From Devosia yakushimensis (GTDB lineage Bacteria; Pseudomonadota; Alphaproteobacteria; Rhizobiales; Devosiaceae): DNA of 64,000 nucleotides. The notes beneath the pieces are model-generated. The model made no database searches. It was not told the origin of the DNA and saw only the letters and a program-made list of their open reading frames with translations. Location of the stretch: positions 2,542,001 to 2,606,000 of the forward strand of contig NZ_BSNG01000001.1 in the NCBI RefSeq assembly GCF_030159855.1, read 5' to 3'. The position numbers and the translations under genes were made by a program. This document shows positions 17,783-25,563 of this stretch, one piece after another. Position 1 is the stretch's first letter. Each line of letters opens with the position of its first letter.

Positions 17783-17802
17783 ATGTAGTAACGTTACTAC
17801 AT
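17783..17802. promoter_or_regulatory. LacI-type operator, perfect 20-bp palindrome
   Basis: A perfect palindrome with core GTAGTAACGTTACTAC (17785-17800) and central CpG, the layout bound by LacI-family dimers. It lies between the lacI-type gene (start 17712) and the sugar SBP gene (start 17930), next to a TATATAT tract and a TTGCAA -35-like hexamer (17772-17777). Binding here could repress both directions. Confidence 0.7.
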
Positions 17803-17929
17803 ATATATGGCGTAGCCTTACCGCAAAAAGTGGCTGGTGATGTACCAAAGAGGACTGGAGCATCACAAGAAAAGTCAGCCAGCCGCGGCGAGCTTGCCGC
17901 TACTTCCATTCCTTGAGGAGGAAAAGGGA

Positions 17930-19150
17930 ATGCGTATTTTTGCCAAGTCCACTTTGTGTGGGCTGACTGCCTTGCTTTTGTCGACATCCGTCCATGCTCA
18001 GGACCTGAGCGTCGAGGTTTACACAAACTGGGTTTCCGGTGGTGAATCGGCGGCGCTCAATGCCATCGCCACGGCCTTCGAGGCAAAGGGCGGCAAATGG
18101 ATCGACTTTGCTGTGCCTGGAGACTCCAATGCCCCAGGCATCACGCGCATCGTGGCTGGTGACCCAATGGGGGCCGCAAAGATGCAGTCGACCGACCTGG
18201 ATGAGCTCTATGCCGCCGGCCTTATGGCTGACATCGATCAGGTTGCCGCCGATAACAATTGGAAAGAGCGCCTGGCAGATTTCGTCTGGGATTCGATTAC
18301 ACGCGACGGCCATGTCTATGGGGCGCCGATTAACGCCCAGTCGGAAGTCTGGCTCTGGTACAATAAGCAGGTGTTCGCCGATCTGGGTATCGAAGAACCG
18401 CAGTCTTATGATGAGCTGTTCGCCGATCTGGACAAGATCAAAGAGGCCGGCATCATCCCCCTGGCCGTCGGCGGTCAGGATTGGCAGTTGGCAATCTTGT
18501 TCTACAAGGTTCTCGCTGGCGTCGCGCCGGATGTCTACCTGCAGATGCAGACAGATGATTATGAGGCGGCCCTGAATTCAGACGGGTTCAAGCAGGCTGC
18601 AGAAATCTTTGGACGCCTGCGTGACTATGACGATGACGGCAGCCCCGGTCGTCAGTGGAATGTGGCCGTCAACATGGTGGCGACTGGCCAAGCCGCGATG
18701 ATGGTCATGGGCGATTGGGCAAAGGGTGAGTTCACCGCAGCCGGCCAGACCGCCGATGTCGAGTATGGCTGCATGCTCGGTCCGCAGAACGATGCCATCA
18801 TCCTGACCGGCGACATGTTCCTTTTCCCCAAAGACGACGCAGAACGCGCGGGCCAACTGCTTCTGGCGCAGACCATGCTGGAACAGGACACCCAGGTTGC
18901 GTTCAATATCGCCAAGGGTTCTATGCCGTCCACCTTGGATACGGACGTAAGCACCATGGACGCCTGCACCCAAAAGGCGATGGCCGTATTGCAAGACCCG
19001 GCCAAGCGGCTCCCCGGCCTGTCCTACGTCATGTCGCCTGACCGCCGAACCGGTCTGCAGGACGCAATCGGCCAGTATTGGAGCGACGATTCCGCATCGC
19101 CAGACAGTCTGATCGCGGACGTGCTGAGCACTTTCCAGTCAACGAACTAG
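17930..19150 (+). CDS. Sugar ABC transporter solute-binding protein (GtsA-like)
   Basis: Periplasmic binding protein of 406 residues from ATG 17930, chosen because GAGGAGGAAAAGGG lies just upstream and the Sec signal (LLLSTSVHAQ, cleaved at ~24) begins there. The opening VEVYTNWVSGGE, the YGAPINAQSEVWLWYN stretch (~125-140) and the two Cys near the end of the protein resemble glucose/mannose-type binding proteins. The operon continues with two permeases, an ATPase and sugar-modifying enzymes, so the true ligand may be a glycoside. Confidence 0.88.
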   Translation: MRIFAKSTLCGLTALLLSTSVHAQDLSVEVYTNWVSGGESAALNAIATAFEAKGGKWIDFAVPGDSNAPGITRIVAGDPMGAAKMQSTDLDELYAAGLMADIDQVAADNNWKERLADFVWDSITRDGHVYGAPINAQSEVWLWYNKQVFADLGIEEPQSYDELFADLDKIKEAGIIPLAVGGQDWQLAILFYKVLAGVAPDVYLQMQTDDYEAALNSDGFKQAAEIFGRLRDYDDDGSPGRQWNVAVNMVATGQAAMMVMGDWAKGEFTAAGQTADVEYGCMLGPQNDAIILTGDMFLFPKDDAERAGQLLLAQTMLEQDTQVAFNIAKGSMPSTLDTDVSTMDACTQKAMAVLQDPAKRLPGLSYVMSPDRRTGLQDAIGQYWSDDSASPDSLIADVLSTFQSTN

Positions 19151-19168
19151 CGCCTCCCCCTAGTTCAC

Positions 19169-19196
19169 GTCGGCGGGCTCCTCCCGGCCCGCCGAC
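19169..19196 (+). terminator. Intra-operon GC hairpin between SBP and permease genes
   Basis: GTCGGCGGGC (19169-19178) pairs perfectly with GCCCGCCGAC (19187-19196) around an 8-nt loop. It lies 18 bp after the SBP stop and before the permease gene, without a T-tract; a 3'-end stabiliser or attenuator is the likely role. Confidence 0.6.
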
Positions 19197-19243
19197 CCTC
19201 GATCTCAGCATGGCGGAAACGCCGCGCCTTGATGGAACATGTC

Positions 19244-20143
19244 ATGGCCTTACCCGTACGTTTACGCAGATTGCCTGCTGTTTTGGCGATGACGCCGACA
19301 ATCTTCTTTGTTGTCGTCGTCCTCTGCTTCGGTCTCGTCTGGACGATCTGGACGTCCTTCACCGCTTCAAAATTGCTGCCTTCAAATGATTTTGTCGGCA
19401 TGGACCAGTATTTTCGCCTGTTTGCATCCAATCTTTGGCAGGCATCGGTCGTCAATGTTGCCGTGTTCGGCCTGCTTTTTATCAGCGGCTGTCTCACGCT
19501 GGGCTACCTGCTTGCGGTGCTGCTGGATCAGAACATCCGTTTCGAAGATGGATTTCGGACCATCTTCCTGATGTCGGCATCTCTGAGCTTCGTCGTCACT
19601 GGCATTGTCTGGCAGTGGGTTCTCGACCCCACTTATGGTGTTCAGGCAGCGGTACGCAGTTGGGGCATTGCCGGCTTTCGGTTTGACTTTCTGACGCGCC
19701 AGGACACCGCCATTTACGCCCTCGTCGGCGCCGGCGTCTGGCAGGCTACGGGCCTGGGCATGGTGATCATGCTCGCTGGGCTGCGCGGCATTGACCAGGA
19801 CATCTGGAACGCAACGCGTATCGACGGCGTCGCCAGGTGGAAGGTTTATGTCCACGTGATCCCGGCCATGATCCGGCCGATGATCGCCACTGCGGCCGTC
19901 CTGCTCTCCCTCACAGCCATAAAGATCTACGACCTGGTGGTTGTCATGACCGGTGGCGGTCCAGGCACCGCTACGGAAGTCCCCGCGAAATACGTCATGG
20001 ATATGCTTTTCCAGCGCTCCAATCTCGGTCAGGCGACCGCGGCTGCCACCGTGATGCTGCTGGCGATTTGCCTGCTCGTCGGATTGCCCTTCGTGGTTGT
20101 CCACTTCAGCCGGAAGCGCATCGCTGGAGGAACACACAGATGA
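19244..20143 (+). CDS. Sugar ABC transporter permease (GtsB-like)
   Basis: Channel subunit of ~299 residues with six membrane segments and the EAA loop WNATRIDGVARWKVYVHVIPAMI (~191-213). In-frame starts are TTG 19229, ATG 19232 and ATG 19244; the last has GGAA at a 6-nt spacing. The VVVMTGGGPGTATEVPAKYVMD segment is typical of MalF-type sugar permeases. The next permease gene overlaps it by 4 bp. Confidence 0.88.
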   Translation: MALPVRLRRLPAVLAMTPTIFFVVVVLCFGLVWTIWTSFTASKLLPSNDFVGMDQYFRLFASNLWQASVVNVAVFGLLFISGCLTLGYLLAVLLDQNIRFEDGFRTIFLMSASLSFVVTGIVWQWVLDPTYGVQAAVRSWGIAGFRFDFLTRQDTAIYALVGAGVWQATGLGMVIMLAGLRGIDQDIWNATRIDGVARWKVYVHVIPAMIRPMIATAAVLLSLTAIKIYDLVVVMTGGGPGTATEVPAKYVMDMLFQRSNLGQATAAATVMLLAICLLVGLPFVVVHFSRKRIAGGTHR

Positions 20144-21030
20144 CCAGCACCACCATAATTCCCGAGGGCCGCAAGCCAGGTCGCGTGTCGCCGTCGAGGA
20201 TCGCCCTCTACGTTTTCCTGATCCTCACCGCGCTTTTCTTCCTGCTGCCCGTGTATGTGATGATTGTTACATCTCTCAAGCCGATGGCCGAGATACGCAC
20301 CGGCAACATTTTCGCCCTGCCACAGACCCTGACCTTCGAGGCATGGGTCAAGGCATGGTCAGGCGCCTGCACCGGTCGCGTCTGCGAGGGCATGCGGCCG
20401 GGCCTGATCAACTCGTTCAAGATTGCTATCCCGGGAACGCTGTTCCCGCTGATCCTGGGCGCCATCAATGGATACGCGCTGTCCTTCTGGCGCTTCAAGG
20501 GTGCCAATCTGGTCTTTACCCTGCTGCTGGTCAGTACCTTCGTGCCGATCCAGGTCTTCATCTTCCCGCTTGTGCGCATGATGACGGCAACTGGCCTGTT
20601 CGGAACCCTGCCGGGCATCATCCTGATCCATACCGGCTTTACCTTGCCGATCATGACCCTGCTGTTCCGCAACTTCTTTGCGGCGGTGCCCGAAGAAATG
20701 TTCAGTGCCGCCCGGATCGACGGTGGAGGCTTCTGGTCAATCTTCCTCTTCGTGCTGGTCCCCATTTCGACCCCGATCATCATTGTGGGGGTGATCCTGC
20801 AGTTCACCGGCGCCTGGAACGACTACCTGTTCGGCTTGATATTCGCCGGACGAGAGAACCAGCCCATGACCGTTCTTCTCAGTTCCATCGTGACCAGCCA
20901 GTTCGGCGAGAAGGAATACAACGTGAATATGGCGGCCACCATGTTGTCCGCCGCCATCCCGCTCCTCGTCTATTTCGTCTCGGGACGCTGGTTCGTCCGC
21001 GGAATCTCAGACGGCGCATTAAAGGGTTAG
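20140..21030 (+). CDS. Sugar ABC transporter permease (GtsC-like)
   Basis: 296 residues from ATG 20140, which overlaps the preceding stop (ATGA) and follows GGAGGA. The first periplasmic loop carries a two-Cys motif (SGACTGRVCEGMRPG, ~69-83) that is characteristic of glucose/mannose-type permeases. The EAA loop is EEMFSAARIDGGGFWSIFLFVLVP (~186). The C-terminus FVRGISDGALKG is typical. Confidence 0.9.
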   Translation: MTSTTIIPEGRKPGRVSPSRIALYVFLILTALFFLLPVYVMIVTSLKPMAEIRTGNIFALPQTLTFEAWVKAWSGACTGRVCEGMRPGLINSFKIAIPGTLFPLILGAINGYALSFWRFKGANLVFTLLLVSTFVPIQVFIFPLVRMMTATGLFGTLPGIILIHTGFTLPIMTLLFRNFFAAVPEEMFSAARIDGGGFWSIFLFVLVPISTPIIIVGVILQFTGAWNDYLFGLIFAGRENQPMTVLLSSIVTSQFGEKEYNVNMAATMLSAAIPLLVYFVSGRWFVRGISDGALKG

Positions 21031-21033
21031 ATC

Positions 21034-22146
21034 ATGTCGAAAGTAACCAATGGTGGCCGCACAAAAGGCGTGTCCGTTCGCAACCTCAACGTCTCCTATG
21101 GCGCGGTAAATGTCATTCGCGACCTCAATCTCGAGATTGAGCCTGGCGAATTCATCGTTCTGCTCGGTGCCTCTGGATGCGGCAAGTCGACCTTGCTCAG
21201 CGTGATTGCCGGCCTCAGGGACGCCAGCGGCGGGCAGATCTGGATCGGCGACGAGAATGTCACCTGGCACGAGCCCAAGGATCGCGACATCGGCATGGTG
21301 TTCCAGTCCTACGCGCTCTATCCGCAGATGACGGTGCGCGGGAACCTGTCGTTCGGCCTGCGCATGACCGGCGGCGACAAGGCCACCATTGAAAAGCGCG
21401 TGGCCGACGCGGCCGATGTCCTCCAACTCACCCACCTGCTCGACCGCAAGCCGAGGCAGCTTTCAGGTGGCCAGCGCCAGCGAGTCGCCATTGGGCGCGC
21501 CCTTGTTCGGCAAGCCAGCGTCTTCCTCTTCGACGAGCCGCTGTCAAACCTGGATGCCAAACTGAGGACCGAACTCCGCGCCGAACTGAAGAGGCTGCAC
21601 AAGCAGCTCGGTGCGACCATGATTTTCGTCACCCATGACCAGATCGAAGCGCTGACACTGGCCGACCGTATTGCCGTCATGGAAGGCGGTGCAATCCGCC
21701 AGTTCGGCACGCCTAAGGAAATCTATCGCCACCCGCAGAACCGCTTCGTTGCCGGCTTCATCGGTTCGCCCGGGATGAATTTCTACGATGGGGAAGTGAG
21801 GTCCAGCAGGAAGGCCCTGCACTTCGCCGGCAATGGCTTTGATCTTCCCTTGACCGGTTACGAGTTTGCCACCGAGCCTGTCGAACCGATCGAGGCAGTG
21901 CTGGGTATTCGCCCGGAGCATGTTGGGACGCGGCTGACTGGCGCTGCCCCCTTCCGCGCCGCCACCCAGATATCATCGGTCGAGCCCATGGGTGCAGAGA
22001 CGCTGCTGTCGGGCCGCCTCGGCGACGACCCGCTAGCCATCCGGGTGGATTCTTTACAGGGCCTCGACGAGGCCACCAGCATCGAATTCGAGATCGACGC
22101 TGCGCTGGTCTCGCTGTTCGACGCGGGCTCTGGAAAACGCCTCTGA
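21034..22146 (+). CDS. ABC transporter ATPase (MalK/UgpC type)
   Basis: 370 residues. Walker A GASGCGKST (~45), LSGGQRQRVAIGRAL signature (~143), Walker B VFLFDEPLSNLD (~163) and THDQIEA switch region (~201), then a C-terminal regulatory TOBE domain with IRPEHVG. It starts 4 bp after the permease stop. It completes the importer and is a candidate donor ATPase for the ATPase-less transporter at 35249. Confidence 0.92.
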   Translation: MSKVTNGGRTKGVSVRNLNVSYGAVNVIRDLNLEIEPGEFIVLLGASGCGKSTLLSVIAGLRDASGGQIWIGDENVTWHEPKDRDIGMVFQSYALYPQMTVRGNLSFGLRMTGGDKATIEKRVADAADVLQLTHLLDRKPRQLSGGQRQRVAIGRALVRQASVFLFDEPLSNLDAKLRTELRAELKRLHKQLGATMIFVTHDQIEALTLADRIAVMEGGAIRQFGTPKEIYRHPQNRFVAGFIGSPGMNFYDGEVRSSRKALHFAGNGFDLPLTGYEFATEPVEPIEAVLGIRPEHVGTRLTGAAPFRAATQISSVEPMGAETLLSGRLGDDPLAIRVDSLQGLDEATSIEFEIDAALVSLFDAGSGKRL

Positions 22147-22183
22147 TTTTCTAACTTCAACCAACCTCAACAGGATATTGAAA

Positions 22184-23038
22184 ATGACTCACGCTGATGA
22201 GCCTGGCTTCGTTTCGCTTTTTGACGGGAAGACACTGGACGGCTGGTTCTCCACGCCCCGCACCTATGGTCAGATCTGGCCAGGCGGTCCGACGATCCAG
22301 GAAGCGTTTCCGGGCGTCATCGCCGACAACTACAATGAAGAGGCGGCAAAGCATGAAGCCGTCTGGACCGTTGAAGACAACGCCATTGTCGGACGCCAGG
22401 ACAGCCCCGGGAACGGCTGGGGCGGCTATCTGCTGACCGAAAAGACGTATGGCGACTTCGAGCTGCGCTTCGACGCCAATCCCGACTGGCCGGCCGATAC
22501 CGGCATCATGCTGCGCAAGAAGCCGGACACCTTCCATGGCTTTCAGGTTCTGCTGGATCACCGCAAGTCCGGCTCTATCGGCGGCTTTTACGGCAATGGC
22601 ATCAGTGGTTTTCACGCGGTTCCGTTCGCGCTGGACGTCAAAACCGATGCCAATGGTACGCCAATTGGCCTGCAGGAAGACGATCCGGCGACTTCCATCG
22701 AGAAGTTCACCCAGGCCAAGCGCGACCTGCTGACCGAGCATTGCAGCGTCGAGGAATTCCTCGCCACCTGGAAGTTCAATGACTGGAACGCTTTCCGCAT
22801 TCTTTTCGTCGGCGCAAAGCCCAAGGCATCGGTCTGGATCAACGACCTGCTCATCGCCTCGATCGACTTCGCTGCAATGCAATACCCCAATTACAACGCG
22901 GATGACGTGGCCGACTTCCTCGGGCCAAAGGGGCATATCGCCTTCGAAGTGCATGACAATGACAAGAACCTCGGCGAGGGCCGCTGGGGCCGGACGGCGG
23001 CCTGCCGTTGGCGGAATATCCGCATCAAGGAACTCTAA
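22184..23038 (+). CDS. DUF1080 / 3-keto-disaccharide hydrolase-domain protein
   Basis: 284 residues forming one jelly-roll domain (PF06439). Recognisable parts are SLFDGKTLDGWF (~11), AVWTVEDNAIVG (~60), GDFELRFDAN (~90), the DTGIMLRKK segment (~105), GGFYGN (~125) and the C-terminal WRNIRIKEL. Proteins of this family hydrolyse 3-keto-glycosides. Most that I know are secreted; this one has no signal peptide, so it should act in the cytoplasm on imported sugar. It lies between the importer and a Gfo/Idh dehydrogenase gene that could make the 3-keto substrate. ATG 22184 is preceded by AGGA; an in-frame TTG at 22178 is less likely. Confidence 0.8.
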   Translation: MTHADEPGFVSLFDGKTLDGWFSTPRTYGQIWPGGPTIQEAFPGVIADNYNEEAAKHEAVWTVEDNAIVGRQDSPGNGWGGYLLTEKTYGDFELRFDANPDWPADTGIMLRKKPDTFHGFQVLLDHRKSGSIGGFYGNGISGFHAVPFALDVKTDANGTPIGLQEDDPATSIEKFTQAKRDLLTEHCSVEEFLATWKFNDWNAFRILFVGAKPKASVWINDLLIASIDFAAMQYPNYNADDVADFLGPKGHIAFEVHDNDKNLGEGRWGRTAACRWRNIRIKEL

Positions 23039-23040
23039 GG

Positions 23041-24042
23041 ATGGCACCGTCTTCTGACATCCGCTGGGGCATTATCGGGCCAGGCTGGATCGCCGGCCTG
23101 TTCGCCGAGGATCTGGCCCGTACACCTGGCTCAAAATGTGTTGCCGTCGCTTCGCGCGATCTCGGTCGCGCGCAGTCCTTCGCCGAAAAACACGGCATAG
23201 CAAGGGCCCATGGCGATTATGCCGCCATGGCGGCCGATCCCGAGGTGGACATCGTCTATATCGCCACGCCTCATAGCCATCATCACCAGCATGCTCGTCT
23301 TATGCTCGAGGGTGGCAAGCCTTTGATGGTGGAGAAGCCCTTCGCGATGAATGCGGCAGAAGCAGCAGACATCATCGCCCTAGCAAACCAGCGTGGCCTC
23401 TTCGTCATGGACGCCATGTGGACCCTCTGCAATCCGCTTTTTCGCAGGCTTGCTGGCCGTGTTCAGGCGGGAGACATCGGTACGCCACGCGCCTTCGCCG
23501 CCTCGATCGGCCCAATGGGCGGGCCGAAGAACTCCCGCGTCTCCGACCCTGAACTGGGTGGCAGCTTCACGCTGGAGTGTATGGTCTACCCCATGAACAT
23601 CCTGGCCGGGCTTGCTCCGAACCTGCTCGCCGACCCCAAGGTGACCGCCTCGGGTCGACTGACCGAGCGAGGTGTCGATAGCGCTTCGGCAATCCATCTC
23701 AGCAACATTGATGGTCATGCGGTGATGTCAGGAGGCTTCGTCCCTGGAGCCGACGGCGCCGATATTTCAACGTTCCGCCTTGTCGGCGACGAAGGTTGGC
23801 TTGCTGTGACGGACAACCTCTTTAACCCTGGTCGCGCCCTGTTTAGTTCGCGTGGCGGCGAACTTGAGGAGCTCGCTGAGCCCGCAAGCGAACAGCGATA
23901 CCGGTGGGAAATCGAAGAGGCAGCCAATTGTCTTCGTCATGGTCGCAAGGCAAGCACGTTGGTCCCGCACGAGCTGACTTTGAGTGTGATGAAGCTTCTC
24001 GATCAGAGCCTCATCCAGACACGTGGGCGTATCCTGCCATGA
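23041..24042 (+). CDS. Gfo/Idh/MocA-family NAD(P)-dependent oxidoreductase
   Basis: 333 residues. The Rossmann motif is GIIGPGWIAGLFAEDL (~10-25), the sugar-oxidoreductase motif VEKPFAMNAAEA is at ~97-108 with the catalytic Lys of EKP, and the C-terminal domain has the GGSFTLECMVYPMNIL segment (~176) that lines the active site. ATG 23041 follows AAGGA and is 2 bp after the DUF1080 stop. Context suggests oxidation of a sugar hydroxyl (for example at C3) in concert with the DUF1080 protein. The next gene overlaps by 4 bp. Confidence 0.88.
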   Translation: MAPSSDIRWGIIGPGWIAGLFAEDLARTPGSKCVAVASRDLGRAQSFAEKHGIARAHGDYAAMAADPEVDIVYIATPHSHHHQHARLMLEGGKPLMVEKPFAMNAAEAADIIALANQRGLFVMDAMWTLCNPLFRRLAGRVQAGDIGTPRAFAASIGPMGGPKNSRVSDPELGGSFTLECMVYPMNILAGLAPNLLADPKVTASGRLTERGVDSASAIHLSNIDGHAVMSGGFVPGADGADISTFRLVGDEGWLAVTDNLFNPGRALFSSRGGELEELAEPASEQRYRWEIEEAANCLRHGRKASTLVPHELTLSVMKLLDQSLIQTRGRILP

Positions 24043-24947
24043 GTGTTCCGTTGCGCAAGCTGGCCGAAAATCAAATCTGTCAGGTCTGGGTCCATGATAC
24101 GGCAACCGGTGAAAACCAGTTATTGTTCGAAACCAGCGACCTGCTCCTGGAGGCGCCAAACTGGAGTCTTCAGGGCGATGCCCTGATCCTCAATGGGAAC
24201 GGTGACTTATGGCGCCTGCCGTTGGCCGCCCCCAAATTGGAGGCCATCCCGCTAACAGGTCTCCCCAGAATGAACAACGATCACGTGCTCGACCCCGATG
24301 GCGAACACATATTCGTTTCGACTTATGACGACTGGCAGATCTATCGAGCCCCATTAGCCGGCGGCGCGGCGGTAAAGGTCTCCGGCAAGGAAGGCCCGGC
24401 CAACCTACTGCATTTCCTGCACGGCGTTTCGCCGGATGGCCGGCAACTCGCCTTTGTGGGCGTCGAGGCGAAGATCTCCGGCGACAAGATGACGTTCATA
24501 TCAGCGGAAATCTGCACCATCGGCACGGACGGTCATGGGTTTCGACAGATCACATCGGGCGGCGCGCCAGCGGACGGCCCGGAGTACAGTCCCGACGGTC
24601 AGTGGCTGTACTTCAACACTGAAACCTTCTCCGGTCACGCTCAAATCGCACGCATGCGGCCCGATGGGTCAGAGATCGGACGTCTGACCGATAACGAAAC
24701 CGTCGACTGGTTCCCCCACCTTTCACCAGATGGCCTGAAAGCCGTCTACCTGGCCTACCCACCTGGTACAAGCGGCCACCCGCCCGATCTGTGGGTGGAG
24801 TTGAGGTTGGTCGTGGGCGAGCGTTGGTTGGAAGCCAAAAGCGTTGCCCGCCTCTTTGGTGGACAAGGCACGATCAACGTCAATAGTTGGTCCCCTGACA
24901 GCACGCGCTTTGCGTTTGTTGCCTATCCCATCGACGACGTTTCTTGA
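24039..24947 (+). CDS. TolB-like beta-propeller protein, cytoplasmic
   Basis: 302 residues from ATG 24039, overlapping the preceding stop by 4 bp. Repeated blades carry the TolB/WD40-like (PD40) signature: LDPDGEHIFVS (~85), VSPDGRQLAFVG (~132), YSPDGQWLYFNT (~184), LSPDGLKAVYLA (~228) and WSPDSTRFAFVA (~287). No signal peptide is visible, unlike TolB itself. Its place in a sugar operon suggests a glycan- or glycoside-processing role, as in the propeller fold of oligogalacturonate lyase, but catalytic residues are not recognisable to me. Confidence 0.7.
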   Translation: MSVPLRKLAENQICQVWVHDTATGENQLLFETSDLLLEAPNWSLQGDALILNGNGDLWRLPLAAPKLEAIPLTGLPRMNNDHVLDPDGEHIFVSTYDDWQIYRAPLAGGAAVKVSGKEGPANLLHFLHGVSPDGRQLAFVGVEAKISGDKMTFISAEICTIGTDGHGFRQITSGGAPADGPEYSPDGQWLYFNTETFSGHAQIARMRPDGSEIGRLTDNETVDWFPHLSPDGLKAVYLAYPPGTSGHPPDLWVELRLVVGERWLEAKSVARLFGGQGTINVNSWSPDSTRFAFVAYPIDDVS

Positions 24948-24959
24948 CTGGATTTCCTG

Positions 24960-25415
24960 ATGACCTACACGTTGGAACGCCTGGCCGCCGAGCAGGAAGA
25001 GCTGCTTCTCGACAGGTTCGACTATGACTTTGTCTGGGCTCTCGGCCAGGCCATTCGAGAACGGGCCAGCGCTGAAAGGGCGCCGGTCGCGATAGAGGTG
25101 AGCCACGGGCTATCGCCGGTATTCACCACCTTGCTGGCAGGCGCGACGATCGACAACCTAGACTGGACGGCTCGGAAACGTGCTGTTGCCCATCGTTTCC
25201 ACAAAAGTTCATTGGCAATCCGCCTGGAGGCGGAGGCCGGCAAATACGACTTCAACGACCGTTTTCGTCTGCCGAAGGAATCCTACGTCGCCAGCGGCGG
25301 CGGCGTTCCGCTTATTCTGCGGGGCGGAACGCTGATCGGCACGGCCACCGTAAGTGGCCTGCCCGATGCGGACGACCATCGATTGATCGTGGAAGCACTG
25401 CGCGCACTGGCTTAA
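24960..25415 (+). CDS. UPF0303 / heme-degrading-domain (GlcG/HbpS-like) protein
   Basis: 151 residues, a single GlcG/HbpS-like domain (PF03928, UPF0303 group). The conserved features are the RFDYDFVWALGQAIRERA helix (~19-36), the RKRAVAHRFHKSS stretch (~72-84) and GGGVPLILRGGTLIGTATVSGLP (~112-134). Members are annotated as heme-degrading by homology to HbpS, but they often sit in sugar and organic-acid operons without heme genes, so the role here is open. It is the last gene of the operon, convergent to tctA across a 148-bp gap with no clear terminator. Confidence 0.75.
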   Translation: MTYTLERLAAEQEELLLDRFDYDFVWALGQAIRERASAERAPVAIEVSHGLSPVFTTLLAGATIDNLDWTARKRAVAHRFHKSSLAIRLEAEAGKYDFNDRFRLPKESYVASGGGVPLILRGGTLIGTATVSGLPDADDHRLIVEALRALA

Positions 25416-25563
25416 ACGGCCTTGTAGCGCCAGTTACGCCTTCCGCTGCTAGATGACCAGGGCCAGAGATCATCGCGCTGTCCTCCGAGAGCAGCACTTG
25501 GCGCGCCGTACCAGACGGCCGCTACAATGCCCGGCCGACGGAGACGGCGAGATGAGACCAGTA

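Noticed and set aside
22157..23047. 296-residue open frame on the minus strand
   Set aside because: Mirror of the DUF1080 gene, whose translation has clear domain motifs.
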